DNA of 64,000 bases. It comes from Xanthomonas euroxanthea. Its GTDB lineage: Bacteria > Pseudomonadota > Gammaproteobacteria > Xanthomonadales > Xanthomonadaceae. The notes beneath the pieces are model-generated. The model was not told the DNA's origin. It was given only the letters and a program-made list of their open reading frames with translations, and made no database searches. Position numbers and translations under genes: made by a program. Every line of letters starts with the position of its first letter. Position 1 is the first letter of the stretch. The DNA is taken from positions 1,331,385 through 1,395,384 of the forward strand of contig NZ_UIHB01000001.1 in NCBI RefSeq assembly GCF_900476395.1, written 5' to 3'. Of the stretch, positions 1 to 8,004 are shown piece by piece.

Positions 1-710
1 TCGCCGCCAAGGCCGAAGGCCGCGACCCGCTGCACGCTGCCATGACCGCCATCAGCGGCAAATCCGATGCCGAACTCGACGCCCTGCCCACCGAACAATT
101 CACTTCCCTCGCCGCCACCGCCGCGCTGTTCCCGGATGAGACTGAGAACTCAGACCTCGGCGAGATTCCGAAGGGATGGCAGGTCAATAACGTGGGGCGA
201 CTACTGGAGCTGGCCTACGGAAAAGCCCTCAAGGCGATAGATCGCGTTGATGGTCCCATTCCTGTGTACGGCTCGGGTGGCGTGACTGGCTCTCACAGTC
301 AGGCCCTCGTAAGCCATGGATCGGTGATTGTGGGGCGTAAAGGAACCGTAGGGGCGCTCTATTGGGAAGACGGCCCGTTTTTTCCAATCGATACGACGTT
401 CTATGTGCGCCCAATCGCAGCGCCGATGACCTATTGCTTCTATCTCTTGCAGACACTAGGCCTAGACAAGATGAATACCGATGCGGCGGTGCCAGGGCTG
501 AATAGGGATAACGTGTACCGCCTTGAGCATGTACTACCAAGTTCGATAGCCTTGCGGGCGTTCGACTCCATCGTCAGCTTGTTGCGGTCTGCGATTCGGG
601 CTAACACGGATGCGTCGACATCGCTCAGCCAGTTGCGGGACGCGCTTCTTCCCAAGCTCCTTTCCGGCGAACTATATATCGAGAGCGCTGAGGCGGAGGT
701 CGCAGCGTGA
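1..710 (+). CDS. hsdS: Type I restriction-modification specificity subunit HsdS (3' part)
   Basis: The open frame runs in from the left edge (codons begin at base 3), so the start lies outside the window; 235 residues remain. The protein is the DNA-recognition subunit that directs the HsdM2S methylase and the HsdR translocase to the target sequence. The visible part holds a spacer ending in ATAALFPDE, then one complete target-recognition domain opening with GEIPKGWQV, with typical TRD features such as VYGSGGVTG, SVIVGRKGTVG and PIDTTFYVRP. It closes with the conserved coiled-coil and tail SQLRDALLPKLLSGEL. The first TRD and hsdM would lie to the left. The stop overlaps the GTG start of the next gene (GTGA), so the two are translationally coupled. 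Seen: motifs and frame. Inferred: an intact subunit upstream. Confidence 0.9.
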   Translation, partial: AAKAEGRDPLHAAMTAISGKSDAELDALPTEQFTSLAATAALFPDETENSDLGEIPKGWQVNNVGRLLELAYGKALKAIDRVDGPIPVYGSGGVTGSHSQALVSHGSVIVGRKGTVGALYWEDGPFFPIDTTFYVRPIAAPMTYCFYLLQTLGLDKMNTDAAVPGLNRDNVYRLEHVLPSSIALRAFDSIVSLLRSAIRANTDASTSLSQLRDALLPKLLSGELYIESAEAEVAA

Positions 711-1987
711 GCGAGGCCATCGAACCGCTGGTCACTCAAGAGCCCGTAGCAGTCAGCGACTACTTCTCGCAGATTCCGCTCTGGAGCGCGGATGGGAAGA
801 CCAAGTGCTTCGAGGTGATGTCCGACGAAGTGAGTGCGCGTATTCCAGTGACCCGTCTGGACAGCTGGCGCGATTTCACCCAACTGCTGGAAAGCGACTT
901 CTTCAATCGGCCCGGTGTCCAACTGGTGTTCCGCGGTCACCGGCGCTTCGATTGGGGCCTGATGCCAACGCTGGGCCGGGTCACCACCAACGGCATCGTC
1001 ACGGAGACGCTGGCCGACGGTCAGTTTGATCGCTTCAAGCGCGCAGTACGTGGCCGGCTCAACGACACGGCCTTGGTGGACGAGCCCGACGAGTTGTGGT
1101 CCGTAGGCCAGCACCATGGCCTGATGACGCCGTTGCTCGACTGGACCTACTCGCCTTACGTGGCCCTCTTTTTTGCGTTCCAAAAGGAAGACGATAGGGA
1201 CGAAAAGGACAACCCCTACCGCGCGGTGTATGTACTTAACAAGAGCTTTCTTGCCGACAACGAGGCTGAAACCGGCATTCGCGTGTTTGAGCCACGGAAG
1301 GACCACCACGGACGGCTGGTGAATCAGGCCGGTCTGTTTACCTTCTCGCCCTACGACGCGACCTTGGAAAATAAGCTGACCAATGTACTGGCCGATGAGG
1401 AAGGCTTCACCGACGAGGAGCTGCGTTCCGCCTCCGAAGAAGAACAGCCCGAGATCCTTGCGCGCTACATCTGCAAGATCTACATCAAAAACGAGGAGCG
1501 TGACGCCTGCGTGCGCCACTTGCGGCGTATGAACGTGCACCACGCCAGCCTGTTCCCGGACCTGATCGGCGCATCGGACTACTGCAACATCCTCACGGCC
1601 GAGGCCGAGCAGGTAGCCGAGATTGCGCGACAGGCTGCCAAGGCAGCGGATGCGCCGCAGCCAGCCGTCGAGCCTCAGGCGACAGGCTTGGAAGTGCCCG
1701 TCGTTGTCGATGGAGCGCTGCAAAGTATCGAGCAGGTCTTGCGTGCGCCGCTGGAAGCGCAGCACGTGGAGCCAGGCCGTATTCCGTTGATCGCCCAAGA
1801 GTTGGCCAAGGTCATTGCCCTCAATAAGGTTGTCGACTGGGACAAGCGAGAGGCTGTACAAGCGCATATGCGAACGTCCATCCGTGTGCTGTTACGCAAG
1901 TACGGCTATCCGCTCAACGCGCGTGAAGGGGTGCTGGATCAGGTGTTGGCGCTGGCCAAAGTGACTAATGCGGACGGCGGCGCATGA
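707..1987 (+). CDS. FRG-domain protein with an HsdR-like C-terminal module, inside the type I RM operon
   Basis: The 426-residue protein starts at a GTG overlapping the hsdS stop. Residues about 70-160 carry the FRG domain signature: VFRGHRRFDWGLMPTLGR, then QHHGLMTPLLDWTYSPYVAL. FRG domains are widespread in mobile and defence contexts, but their biochemistry is poorly known. The middle is acidic and helical. The last 65 residues or so (IAQELAKV, VVDWDKREAV, LLRKYGYP, VLDQVLALAK) align with the extreme C-terminus of HsdR encoded 3.4 kb downstream (IAIEITEK, TVDWQVRESV, LQKWKYPP, AVELVLRQAE). In HsdR this helical module is thought to dock onto the methylase core. The inference is an accessory effector that binds the same HsdM2S complex. 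The stop overlaps an ATG in another frame and lies inside the next small ORF. Confidence 0.85.
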   Translation: MSEAIEPLVTQEPVAVSDYFSQIPLWSADGKTKCFEVMSDEVSARIPVTRLDSWRDFTQLLESDFFNRPGVQLVFRGHRRFDWGLMPTLGRVTTNGIVTETLADGQFDRFKRAVRGRLNDTALVDEPDELWSVGQHHGLMTPLLDWTYSPYVALFFAFQKEDDRDEKDNPYRAVYVLNKSFLADNEAETGIRVFEPRKDHHGRLVNQAGLFTFSPYDATLENKLTNVLADEEGFTDEELRSASEEEQPEILARYICKIYIKNEERDACVRHLRRMNVHHASLFPDLIGASDYCNILTAEAEQVAEIARQAAKAADAPQPAVEPQATGLEVPVVVDGALQSIEQVLRAPLEAQHVEPGRIPLIAQELAKVIALNKVVDWDKREAVQAHMRTSIRVLLRKYGYPLNAREGVLDQVLALAKVTNADGGA

Positions 1988-2147
1988 CCACCACTCCCAC
2001 GCAAATGAGCGGTTCGGCTTGCCTGAGGGCAGCGGCAACACGGTGTCGCAAATCATCATTGCGACCATGGAGCAGGGGCTGGTGAAAAACGATCCCAACG
2101 CACCGGACTCGCGATGTTATGCGCGCTACATCCGGGCGTGGGCATAG
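1968..2147 (+). CDS. Small conserved-looking protein (59 aa) between the FRG gene and hsdR
   Basis: An ATG at 1968 lies 20 bases before the end of the FRG gene in another frame and opens a 59-codon ORF ending TAG at 2147. The predicted product begins MRTAAHDHHSHANERFGLPE, continues with SGNTVSQIIIATMEQGL and ends RYARYIRAWA-like (CYARYIRAWA). It has a balanced, protein-like composition rather than the arginine/alanine runs of shadow frames. There is no signal peptide or membrane segment. An alternative ORF from the ATGA at 1984 has low-quality composition and is rejected. Its position in a run of overlapping genes between hsdS and hsdR suggests an accessory part of the same restriction locus. 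I do not recognise a named family, and the function is unknown. Confidence 0.5.
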   Translation: MRTAAHDHHSHANERFGLPEGSGNTVSQIIIATMEQGLVKNDPNAPDSRCYARYIRAWA

Positions 2148-2171
2148 CCGCCATTTCATGGCAAACCAGAT

Positions 2172-2210
2172 TGGCCTCTCGTGGCCGAGCAAGTCATTTT
2201 TTTTTAAGTT
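2172..2210 (+). terminator. Possible weak terminator before hsdR
   Basis: A short GGCC/GGCC stem around 2172-2186 is followed after about 15 bases by a run of nine T residues near 2199-2207. It lies between the small ORF and hsdR. The stem is poor, so this may instead be an AT-rich promoter region for hsdR. Confidence 0.25.
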
Positions 2211-2274
2211 TTCTTATTTCATCGCAAGCCGGGTCGCTCGCTAGAGGGCCTTGGAGGCGCGCAGAGGTTCCAAC

Positions 2275-5200
2275 ATGCTGAATGAACAACAACTCGAAGA
2301 CCTCTGCCTAGGCTGGTTCCAGGAGTCCGGTTGGCAGTTCGCGCATGGTCCGGATATCGCGCCTGACAGCAATGTGCCCGAGCGCACAGACTACCGCCAA
2401 GTGGTGCTGCGCGGGAGGCTGCTCAGCGCGCTTGCCCGCATCAACCCGATGATCCCTCCCATGGCATTGGAGCAGGCTGCGGATGCGTTGACTGTCGTGA
2501 GCGAGCCGCAGCTGGTGTTGCGCAACCGCTACGTGCATGGCCTTCTTTTGAATGGCATGACGGTGGAGTTCGCACAGGGCGATGAGAAGAAGACCGACCT
2601 GGTGCGGTTCATCGACTTCGCGCAAGCCAGCAACAACGATTTTCTGGTGGTGAGCCAGTTCACCATTGCTGGCACCAAAAAGCCGCGCCGCCCCGATGTG
2701 GCTGCCTTCGTCAACGGTTTGCCGCTAGCCGTGGTGGAGCTGAAGAATCCCGCCAATGCGCAAACGGATGTGTGGGACGCCTTCAACCAGTTGCAGACCT
2801 ACAAGGACGAGATCGGCGACCTGTTCAACAGTAACGTCGCCCTGGTGGTAAGCGATGGCTGGACGGCCCGCGTGGGCTCGCTGACCGCAAACGCCGAGCG
2901 CATGCTGCCGTGGCGTACCATCGCCAACGAAGACGACCGGCCGCGCCTGCAGATGGAGCTGGAGACTGTGGTGCGGGGCTTTTTCAGGCCGGAACTGTTT
3001 CTGGACTACGTGCAGCACTTCGTGCTGTTTGAGCAGGATGGGGACAGCCTTACCAAGAAAATTGCGGGGTACCACCAGTTCCACGCGGTGCGCGAGGCGG
3101 TGCGCGTCACGGTTATTGCGGCTCAAGACGCTGGAGGAGGCATGCTGAAGGTGCATGAAGAACGTGCCAGCTATGGCAAAGAGGTCAGGCCGGGTTCGCG
3201 TAAGGCGGGCGTCGTTTGGCACACGCAAGGCTCGGGCAAGAGCATCACCATGGTGTGCTATGCCGGCAAGTTGCTGCAGCAGCCCGAGATGAAGAATCCG
3301 ACCCTGGTGGTGGTGACCGACCGCAACGACCTGGATGGCCAACTATTCGCCACCTTCAGTGCCGCCAGTGATCTGCTCAAGACCACTCCTGTGCAGGCTG
3401 GCGGCCGCGACGAGTTGCGCGAGATGCTGGCCACGCGCGAGGCGGGCGGCATCATCTTTACCACGGTGCAGAAGTTCGCCTTGCAGGAGGGGGAGCAGGC
3501 TCACCCGCTGCTTTCTGACCGCACCAACATCGTGGTGATCTCGGATGAAGCGCACCGCAGTCAGTACGGGATCAAGGCGCACCTGGATACCAAAACAGGC
3601 GAGTACGTGTATGGGTACGCCAAGCACCTGCGCGATTCGCTGAAGAATGCCACCTTCATCGGTTTCACCGGGACACCGATTGCGTTGGAGGATAAAAACA
3701 CCCGGGCGGTGTTTGGCGATTACGTCAGCATCTACGACATCCAAGACGCCGTGGACGATGGTGCGACGGTGCCTATCTTCTATGAGAGCCGCTTGGCCAA
3801 GCTGGACGTGAACCAGACAGAGATCGATGCGCTTAACGCGCAGGTTGATGAAGTCGTCGAGGACGAGGAGGACATTGCCAGCCGCGAAAGGACCAAGAGC
3901 GAATGGGCAACGCTGGAAAAGCTGGTGGGCGCCGAGCCGCGTTTGCAGCAGGTAGCTAAAGACTTGGTGCAGCATTTCGACGCGCGCATCAGCACCATTG
4001 ACGGCAAGGCCATGATCGTCTGTATGAGCCGCGAAATTTGCGTGCAGCTCTACAATGCCATCTGCGTGGGTGACGAAAACAACCCGCCCTTGCGCCCCGA
4101 CTGGCACAGTACCGATCCGGAACTGGGGGCCATTAAAATCGTGATGACCGGCTCAGCTGCCGACAAGGCGTCTTTGCAGCCGCATATCTACACCAACAAA
4201 GTGAAGAAGCGCCTGGAGAAGCGCTTCAAAGATCCGGCTGACACGCTGAAGCTGGTGATCGTACGCGATATGTGGCTGACGGGATTTGACGCGCCATGCT
4301 GCCATACCATGTATATCGACAAGCCCATGAAGGGGCACAACCTGATGCAGGCGATTGCCCGCGTCAACCGCGTGTTCAAGAACAAGCCCGGTGGACTGGT
4401 GGTGGATTACATCGGGATTGCCAATGAGCTGAAGTCCGCGCTCAAGACCTATACCGATGCCAAGGGCAAGGGCGACCCCACTCACAACACGACCGAAGCG
4501 CTGGCGGTGCTGCTCGAAAAGATGGACATCGTGCGCGGCATGATGCATGGGTTCGACTACAGCGCCTTTGAGACGCAAGCTGTGCAACTGCTGGTGCCGG
4601 CCGCCAACCATATCCTGGGGTTGAAGGACGGCAAGACCCGCTTCATCGACACGATGCTGGCCGTTGCCAAAGCATTTTCGCTGTGTGGAACGCTGGACGA
4701 GGCGGGTGCGCTGCGCAAGGAAATCGCTTTCTTCTCTGCCATCAAGGCAGCTATCGCGAAGTTCACCACTGTGGACAAGAAGCGCACCGATGCCGAAAAA
4801 AACAGTGCTCTCAAGCAGATTCTGGATAACGCCATCTTCTCGGACGGTGTGGCGGACGTGTTTGCGTTGGCGGGGCTGGATAAGCCGAACATCGGCCTGC
4901 TCTCAGACGAGTTCCTGGACGACGTACGCCGGATGGAGAGCCGCAATCTGGCTGTGGAGTTGCTGGAGAAGCTACTGCGCGATGAGATCAGGGCGCGGGC
5001 CAGCAACAACGTGGTGCAGGAGAAGAAGTACGGTGATCGCTTGCTTGAGGCTCTGCGTAAGTATCACAACCGCGCGATTGAAACCGCCCAAGTCATCGAA
5101 GAGTTGATCCAGATGGCCAAGGAGTTTCAGGCCGCCTTGGCACGAGACGCGTCACTTGGGCTGGCGCCAGATGAGATCGCCTTCTACGACGCGCTGGCCA

Positions 5201-5445
5201 ACAACGAAAGCGCGGTACGGGAGCTTGGCGATGAGGTGCTGAAGAAAATCGCCATCGAGATCACCGAGAAGCTGCGCGCCGCCACCACAGTGGATTGGCA
5301 GGTGCGCGAGAGCGTTCGTGCACGATTGCGCATTCTGGTGCGGCGATGCCTGCAGAAGTGGAAGTATCCTCCAGATAAGCAATTAGAAGCCGTAGAGCTT
5401 GTACTGCGTCAAGCCGAAAAGTTATCGGGTGCGTGGTCAAAGTAG
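2275..5445 (+). CDS. hsdR: Type I restriction endonuclease subunit HsdR
   Basis: The 1056-residue motor and nuclease subunit uses ATP to translocate unmodified DNA and then cuts it. I chose ATG 2275 because AGAGG at 2263-2267 is well spaced; an in-frame TTG at 2251 is possible. A PD-(D/E)XK nuclease comes first (RRPDVAAF, then VVELKNP with Glu155 and Lys157). The SF2 translocase follows: Walker A HTQGSGKSITM near residue 319, DEAH box VVISDEAHRSQYG near 424, motif III GFTGTPI near 465, and DMWLTGFDAP with QAIARVNRVF later. A helical C-terminal region ends in the VDWQVRESV module shared with the FRG protein. All key motifs look intact and the length is normal for the family. hsdS, the FRG gene and a small ORF lie immediately upstream. 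Confidence 0.95.
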   Translation: MLNEQQLEDLCLGWFQESGWQFAHGPDIAPDSNVPERTDYRQVVLRGRLLSALARINPMIPPMALEQAADALTVVSEPQLVLRNRYVHGLLLNGMTVEFAQGDEKKTDLVRFIDFAQASNNDFLVVSQFTIAGTKKPRRPDVAAFVNGLPLAVVELKNPANAQTDVWDAFNQLQTYKDEIGDLFNSNVALVVSDGWTARVGSLTANAERMLPWRTIANEDDRPRLQMELETVVRGFFRPELFLDYVQHFVLFEQDGDSLTKKIAGYHQFHAVREAVRVTVIAAQDAGGGMLKVHEERASYGKEVRPGSRKAGVVWHTQGSGKSITMVCYAGKLLQQPEMKNPTLVVVTDRNDLDGQLFATFSAASDLLKTTPVQAGGRDELREMLATREAGGIIFTTVQKFALQEGEQAHPLLSDRTNIVVISDEAHRSQYGIKAHLDTKTGEYVYGYAKHLRDSLKNATFIGFTGTPIALEDKNTRAVFGDYVSIYDIQDAVDDGATVPIFYESRLAKLDVNQTEIDALNAQVDEVVEDEEDIASRERTKSEWATLEKLVGAEPRLQQVAKDLVQHFDARISTIDGKAMIVCMSREICVQLYNAICVGDENNPPLRPDWHSTDPELGAIKIVMTGSAADKASLQPHIYTNKVKKRLEKRFKDPADTLKLVIVRDMWLTGFDAPCCHTMYIDKPMKGHNLMQAIARVNRVFKNKPGGLVVDYIGIANELKSALKTYTDAKGKGDPTHNTTEALAVLLEKMDIVRGMMHGFDYSAFETQAVQLLVPAANHILGLKDGKTRFIDTMLAVAKAFSLCGTLDEAGALRKEIAFFSAIKAAIAKFTTVDKKRTDAEKNSALKQILDNAIFSDGVADVFALAGLDKPNIGLLSDEFLDDVRRMESRNLAVELLEKLLRDEIRARASNNVVQEKKYGDRLLEALRKYHNRAIETAQVIEELIQMAKEFQAALARDASLGLAPDEIAFYDALANNESAVRELGDEVLKKIAIEITEKLRAATTVDWQVRESVRARLRILVRRCLQKWKYPPDKQLEAVELVLRQAEKLSGAWSK

Positions 5446-5536
5446 GGAAATGACCACGTAACCCTTTTGGTCAGCTGCAGGTTTGAACCGGCGGAGCAGT
5501 GGTTACAACGAGACTTCTTTCTTCGCGGTAGGCAAA

Positions 5537-5547
5537 GGGGGGGGGGG
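5537..5547. repeat. Homopolymeric G tract (11 G)
   Basis: Eleven consecutive G residues lie 92 bp after the hsdR stop and 150 bp before the next gene. Such tracts are prone to slipped-strand length change. No supported coding region spans it, although an uninterrupted frame runs through it into the gene at 5698. The rest of 5446-5697 holds no recognised feature. Confidence 0.7.
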
Positions 5548-5697
5548 ATTTCTAGCGCTAATCAGGTAGGTCGTGGGCTGTTGACTAGCGCCGCGTTAGG
5601 TAGCACGATTACTTTACGGAGCCTCGGAACTCCTCGTACAGCGGCTCGCCACCTCCGACAACGGTGGTTTCGCTCGATTGGTACCTGCGAGAATCAA

Positions 5698-6000
5698 ATG
5701 ACCGAGGCTCATCATCACTTAGATGCGAACGCTGGCTACTACCTGCCAGAACACGCGCAATACCGCCTGCAGCAACTGCGCGACCACATGCGCTTTCTGG
5801 CGCGTTTGGCGCAGTCGCGCACACCAGCGGAAGAGCAGGCGCGGCAGCCTGCCATCTGCATGGATGAGTTGGCGTTCTGCCTTGAACTGCTGGCCGAGCA
5901 AGTGACGCAGACAATGGCGCAGGTGCAGTGGCCCGCGCACCTTGGGCCCGATGATGCTGACAACGCTACCGACGCAGGGGAGGCTGCAAGAACCGATTAG
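5698..6000 (+). CDS. Hypothetical protein (100 aa), histidine-rich N-terminus
   Basis: The product starts MTEAHHHLDANAGYYLPEHA and consists largely of predicted helix (YRLQQLRDHMRFLARLAQ, ICMDELAFCLELLAEQV), ending in an acidic Asp/Ala-rich tail. The frame is open upstream to 5467, but that extension has a non-protein-like composition, so ATG 5698 is preferred. No signal peptide, membrane segment or catalytic motif is visible. The composition and strong codon bias suggest a real, soluble, probably Xanthomonas-restricted protein. It stands alone between the restriction locus and two minus-strand secreted proteins, and I cannot assign a function. From 6001 to the end of the next gene at 6219 nothing else is supported. 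Confidence 0.6.
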   Translation: MTEAHHHLDANAGYYLPEHAQYRLQQLRDHMRFLARLAQSRTPAEEQARQPAICMDELAFCLELLAEQVTQTMAQVQWPAHLGPDDADNATDAGEAARTD

Positions 6001-6218
6001 CGATGGACTTGCCGCGCACACGGAAACAGGCAATGGCCGATATGTATGCGCTGCGTTTGCCTTCGGCGTCAAGCGGAGCAGGTGGATGCGCTGGAACAGT
6101 TGCTGACCATCGCCGCCCATGGCGATGTGATCGCTGCCGGTAACGCTGATCGGCTGGAACCCTGTACCTCAGTGTCGGCCAGCTGTATCTGCAGTGCGCT
6201 GTTATCCGGGAAAGGCGA

Positions 6219-6617
6219 TCAGTATTCCGCCAGTGAGCCGGTATACCAGTAGGCTTTGCCTTTGATCGTGCGTTTGTCGAACTTGAGCGTGCCTCGCTTG
6301 CCCTTGATTTCAAGCGTGAACGACGGCGGCAAGTCGGTGCGTCCGGGGTTGGTGAAAACGATGCGCATGTGGTTGGCAGTTGGCTTGAAGTACCACTGCG
6401 TGCTTTCCGATGGAAGCCCGCGTGATGCAATGTCCGGCCAGGTCATGACCAGGCCGCCGATGCCATCAGGGTCGCCTCCGCTATAGACCAGAAAGCTGTA
6501 GCCAGCGGTATCTGTTTCAAACGACAGGACATCGCCGGTAGCGGCAGCGGACGTACTTGTCAGCAGGGCGATCAACAAGATCAGACTGGTCCATAGACTG
6601 CGCATGTGTGTTTTCAT
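6219..6617 (-). CDS. Small secreted protein, paralogue A of a tandem pair
   Basis: The 132-residue protein starts MKTHMRSLWTSLILLIALL with a signal peptide ending near TSAAA. The start at 6617 is supported by AGGGA just upstream; a longer frame reaches 6719 but would run into the neighbouring gene. The mature part is short, beta-rich and contains GGDPDGIGGLVMTWPD, LPPSFTLEIKGKRGTLKF and TIKGKAYWYTG. It aligns along its whole length with the product of the gene just upstream (6658-7071), with shared blocks GG..DGI.G...WP and LPPSFTLEI.G. The 40-bp gap and common strand suggest one operon produced by tandem duplication. It is probably periplasmic or secreted; the family and function are not recognised. 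Confidence 0.75.
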   Translation of the reverse strand: MKTHMRSLWTSLILLIALLTSTSAAATGDVLSFETDTAGYSFLVYSGGDPDGIGGLVMTWPDIASRGLPSESTQWYFKPTANHMRIVFTNPGRTDLPPSFTLEIKGKRGTLKFDKRTIKGKAYWYTGSLAEY

Positions 6618-6657
6618 CGTTCGTCCCTGCGATGGATGTCTATTGTTTGCCGAGTCG

Positions 6658-7071
6658 CTACGGGTAGGCATAAGGACCCACGATCCAGGACGCATTGCCT
6701 GGAATAACGCGCTTGCCAACGGTCAGGCGGCGACTTCTCCCCTGTATCTCCAAAGTAAAAGACGGCGGCAGTTTGGGGTCGCCTGGATAGGCGAATTTGG
6801 CGCCTGCGCGGGTGTGTTCCTTATCCATGTGGTACTTCACACCGGTGAAAGGCAGGTCCCCGTGCGCATAGCCGGGCCAGCGAATCATGGCGCCGGCAAT
6901 GCCGTCGTTTTCCTTGCTTCCACCACCGACATACAGTTCGACTTCGTAGGTGTTGTCAGCGCTTCGAAAGGTGACCACCGTACTTGTGGCCAGTGCAGGA
7001 GCGCTGGTAAACGCAAATACCAGGAGCAGCGTCAACAGCATAGCCACCTTGGGTGTGATTCGATTTCGCAT
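6658..7071 (-). CDS. Small secreted protein, paralogue B of a tandem pair
   Basis: The 137-residue protein starts MRNRITPKVAMLLTLLLVFA, a clear signal peptide probably cleaved after APALA. AAGGA precedes the ATG. The mature domain contains ELYVGGGSKENDGIAGAMIRW, LPFTGVKYHMDKEHT, LPPSFTLEIQGRSRRLTV and ends GNASWIVGPYAYP. It is the first gene of a two-gene unit with its paralogue at 6219-6617. Both share the same order of short beta-strand blocks but have diverged, so the duplication is not recent. There is no catalytic signature. A small binding or immunity-type extracytoplasmic protein is possible, but nothing in the sequence proves it. Confidence 0.75.
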   Translation of the reverse strand: MRNRITPKVAMLLTLLLVFAFTSAPALATSTVVTFRSADNTYEVELYVGGGSKENDGIAGAMIRWPGYAHGDLPFTGVKYHMDKEHTRAGAKFAYPGDPKLPPSFTLEIQGRSRRLTVGKRVIPGNASWIVGPYAYP

Positions 7072-7187
7072 GCGACATCCTTCCTTGGTATGAAGCTGGA
7101 TCTTATCTGATCGAAATACTGTAGCCGGCCCAGGCGCACAGCATCAGCTGTGCAATTGCCAATTACTACCCCGAATGAAGCGGTCGA

Positions 7188-7817
7188 TCACACCGGCGCC
7201 GACTTCAAAATCCCCGACAGACTCTCCCGCAGGATCAGCTGCAAATGCATGCGGTTGAGTTCCATGCCGCTGGTCATCACGCTGTGCAGGCCGCCGCACA
7301 TGGCGGCGACGGCGAAGACGCGGGCCTGGAATTCCTGTTCGCTGCTGGCCGGGTCGGCGTGGCCGCGCAGCAGGCGCTTGAGCAGGGCGCTGAGGTGTTC
7401 GATCAGCGATGCGCTCTGCCGGCGCATGAAGGCGGCCAGCACCGGGTCGCGCAGGGTGGCCAGGTGCAGTTCCAGGTCGATGCGGGTGCGCTTGATGTTG
7501 ATTTCCTGCAGCAGCCATTCCTCGAGCAGGCCGGCGATGAAATCCACCACGTGCACGTTGGCCGGGCGCTCCACCAGCCACATCTGGCGGATGGCGCGCA
7601 TGTAGTTGCGCTCCAGCAGTGCGCGCACCAGCGCGTCCTTGTCTTCGAAGCGTTGCAGCAGGCTGCCGCAGCTGACCCTGGCGCGCTCGGCGATCAGTTC
7701 GAAACTGGTGGCGCCCAGGCCGATGGCGTCGATGCATTGCTCGGTGGCGTCCAGCACCTCTTCCAGCAGCAGTTCTTCGCGCTCTTTTGCCGTGCGCAGC
7801 AACAGGACGTTGGACAT
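7188..7817 (-). CDS. TetR/AcrR-family transcriptional regulator
   Basis: From ATG 7817 the product is 209 residues (MSNVLLLRTAKEREELLLEE). The frame is open to an ATG at 7895, which would add a 26-residue polar extension; neither start has a strong ribosome site. The N-terminal three-helix DNA-binding domain reads ATEQCIDAIGLGATSFELIA, then ERARVSCGSLLQRFEDKDAL, the usual TetR helix-turn-helix with the F-x-x-K-x-x-L end. The C-terminal ligand-binding half is helical and contains EEWLLQEINIKRTRIDLELH. It is divergent from the phosphatase gene at 8005, about 190 bp away, so it may control itself and that neighbour. The effector is unknown. Confidence 0.85.
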   Translation of the reverse strand: MSNVLLLRTAKEREELLLEEVLDATEQCIDAIGLGATSFELIAERARVSCGSLLQRFEDKDALVRALLERNYMRAIRQMWLVERPANVHVVDFIAGLLEEWLLQEINIKRTRIDLELHLATLRDPVLAAFMRRQSASLIEHLSALLKRLLRGHADPASSEQEFQARVFAVAAMCGGLHSVMTSGMELNRMHLQLILRESLSGILKSAPV

Positions 7818-8004
7818 GGGCGGCGGGCTTGTGGGGGGCTGCAGTATAGCGGCGCGGCGTTCGTCGTCCGTTGCGTTCGCTTGTTGCTGTGCCATCAGTC
7901 ATGGATGCGCGTGCGTATTGAACGCCGGCCACGGATGCGCTGGTCGACCATGTTTTCACGGCGGCTGTGCGACATGTGAGGCCGACGTTGTGCAGGAGAA
8001 GCAT

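Noticed and set aside
440-1867. 475-residue minus-strand ORF opposite the FRG gene
   Set aside because: Arg/His/Gln-rich shadow of the FRG frame, with no domain and no start site; the plus frame has clear FRG motifs.
5467-5697. N-terminal extension of the hypothetical protein at 5698 across the G tract
   Set aside because: Composition is not protein-like, there is no ribosome site, and the natural start MTEAHHH is at 5698.
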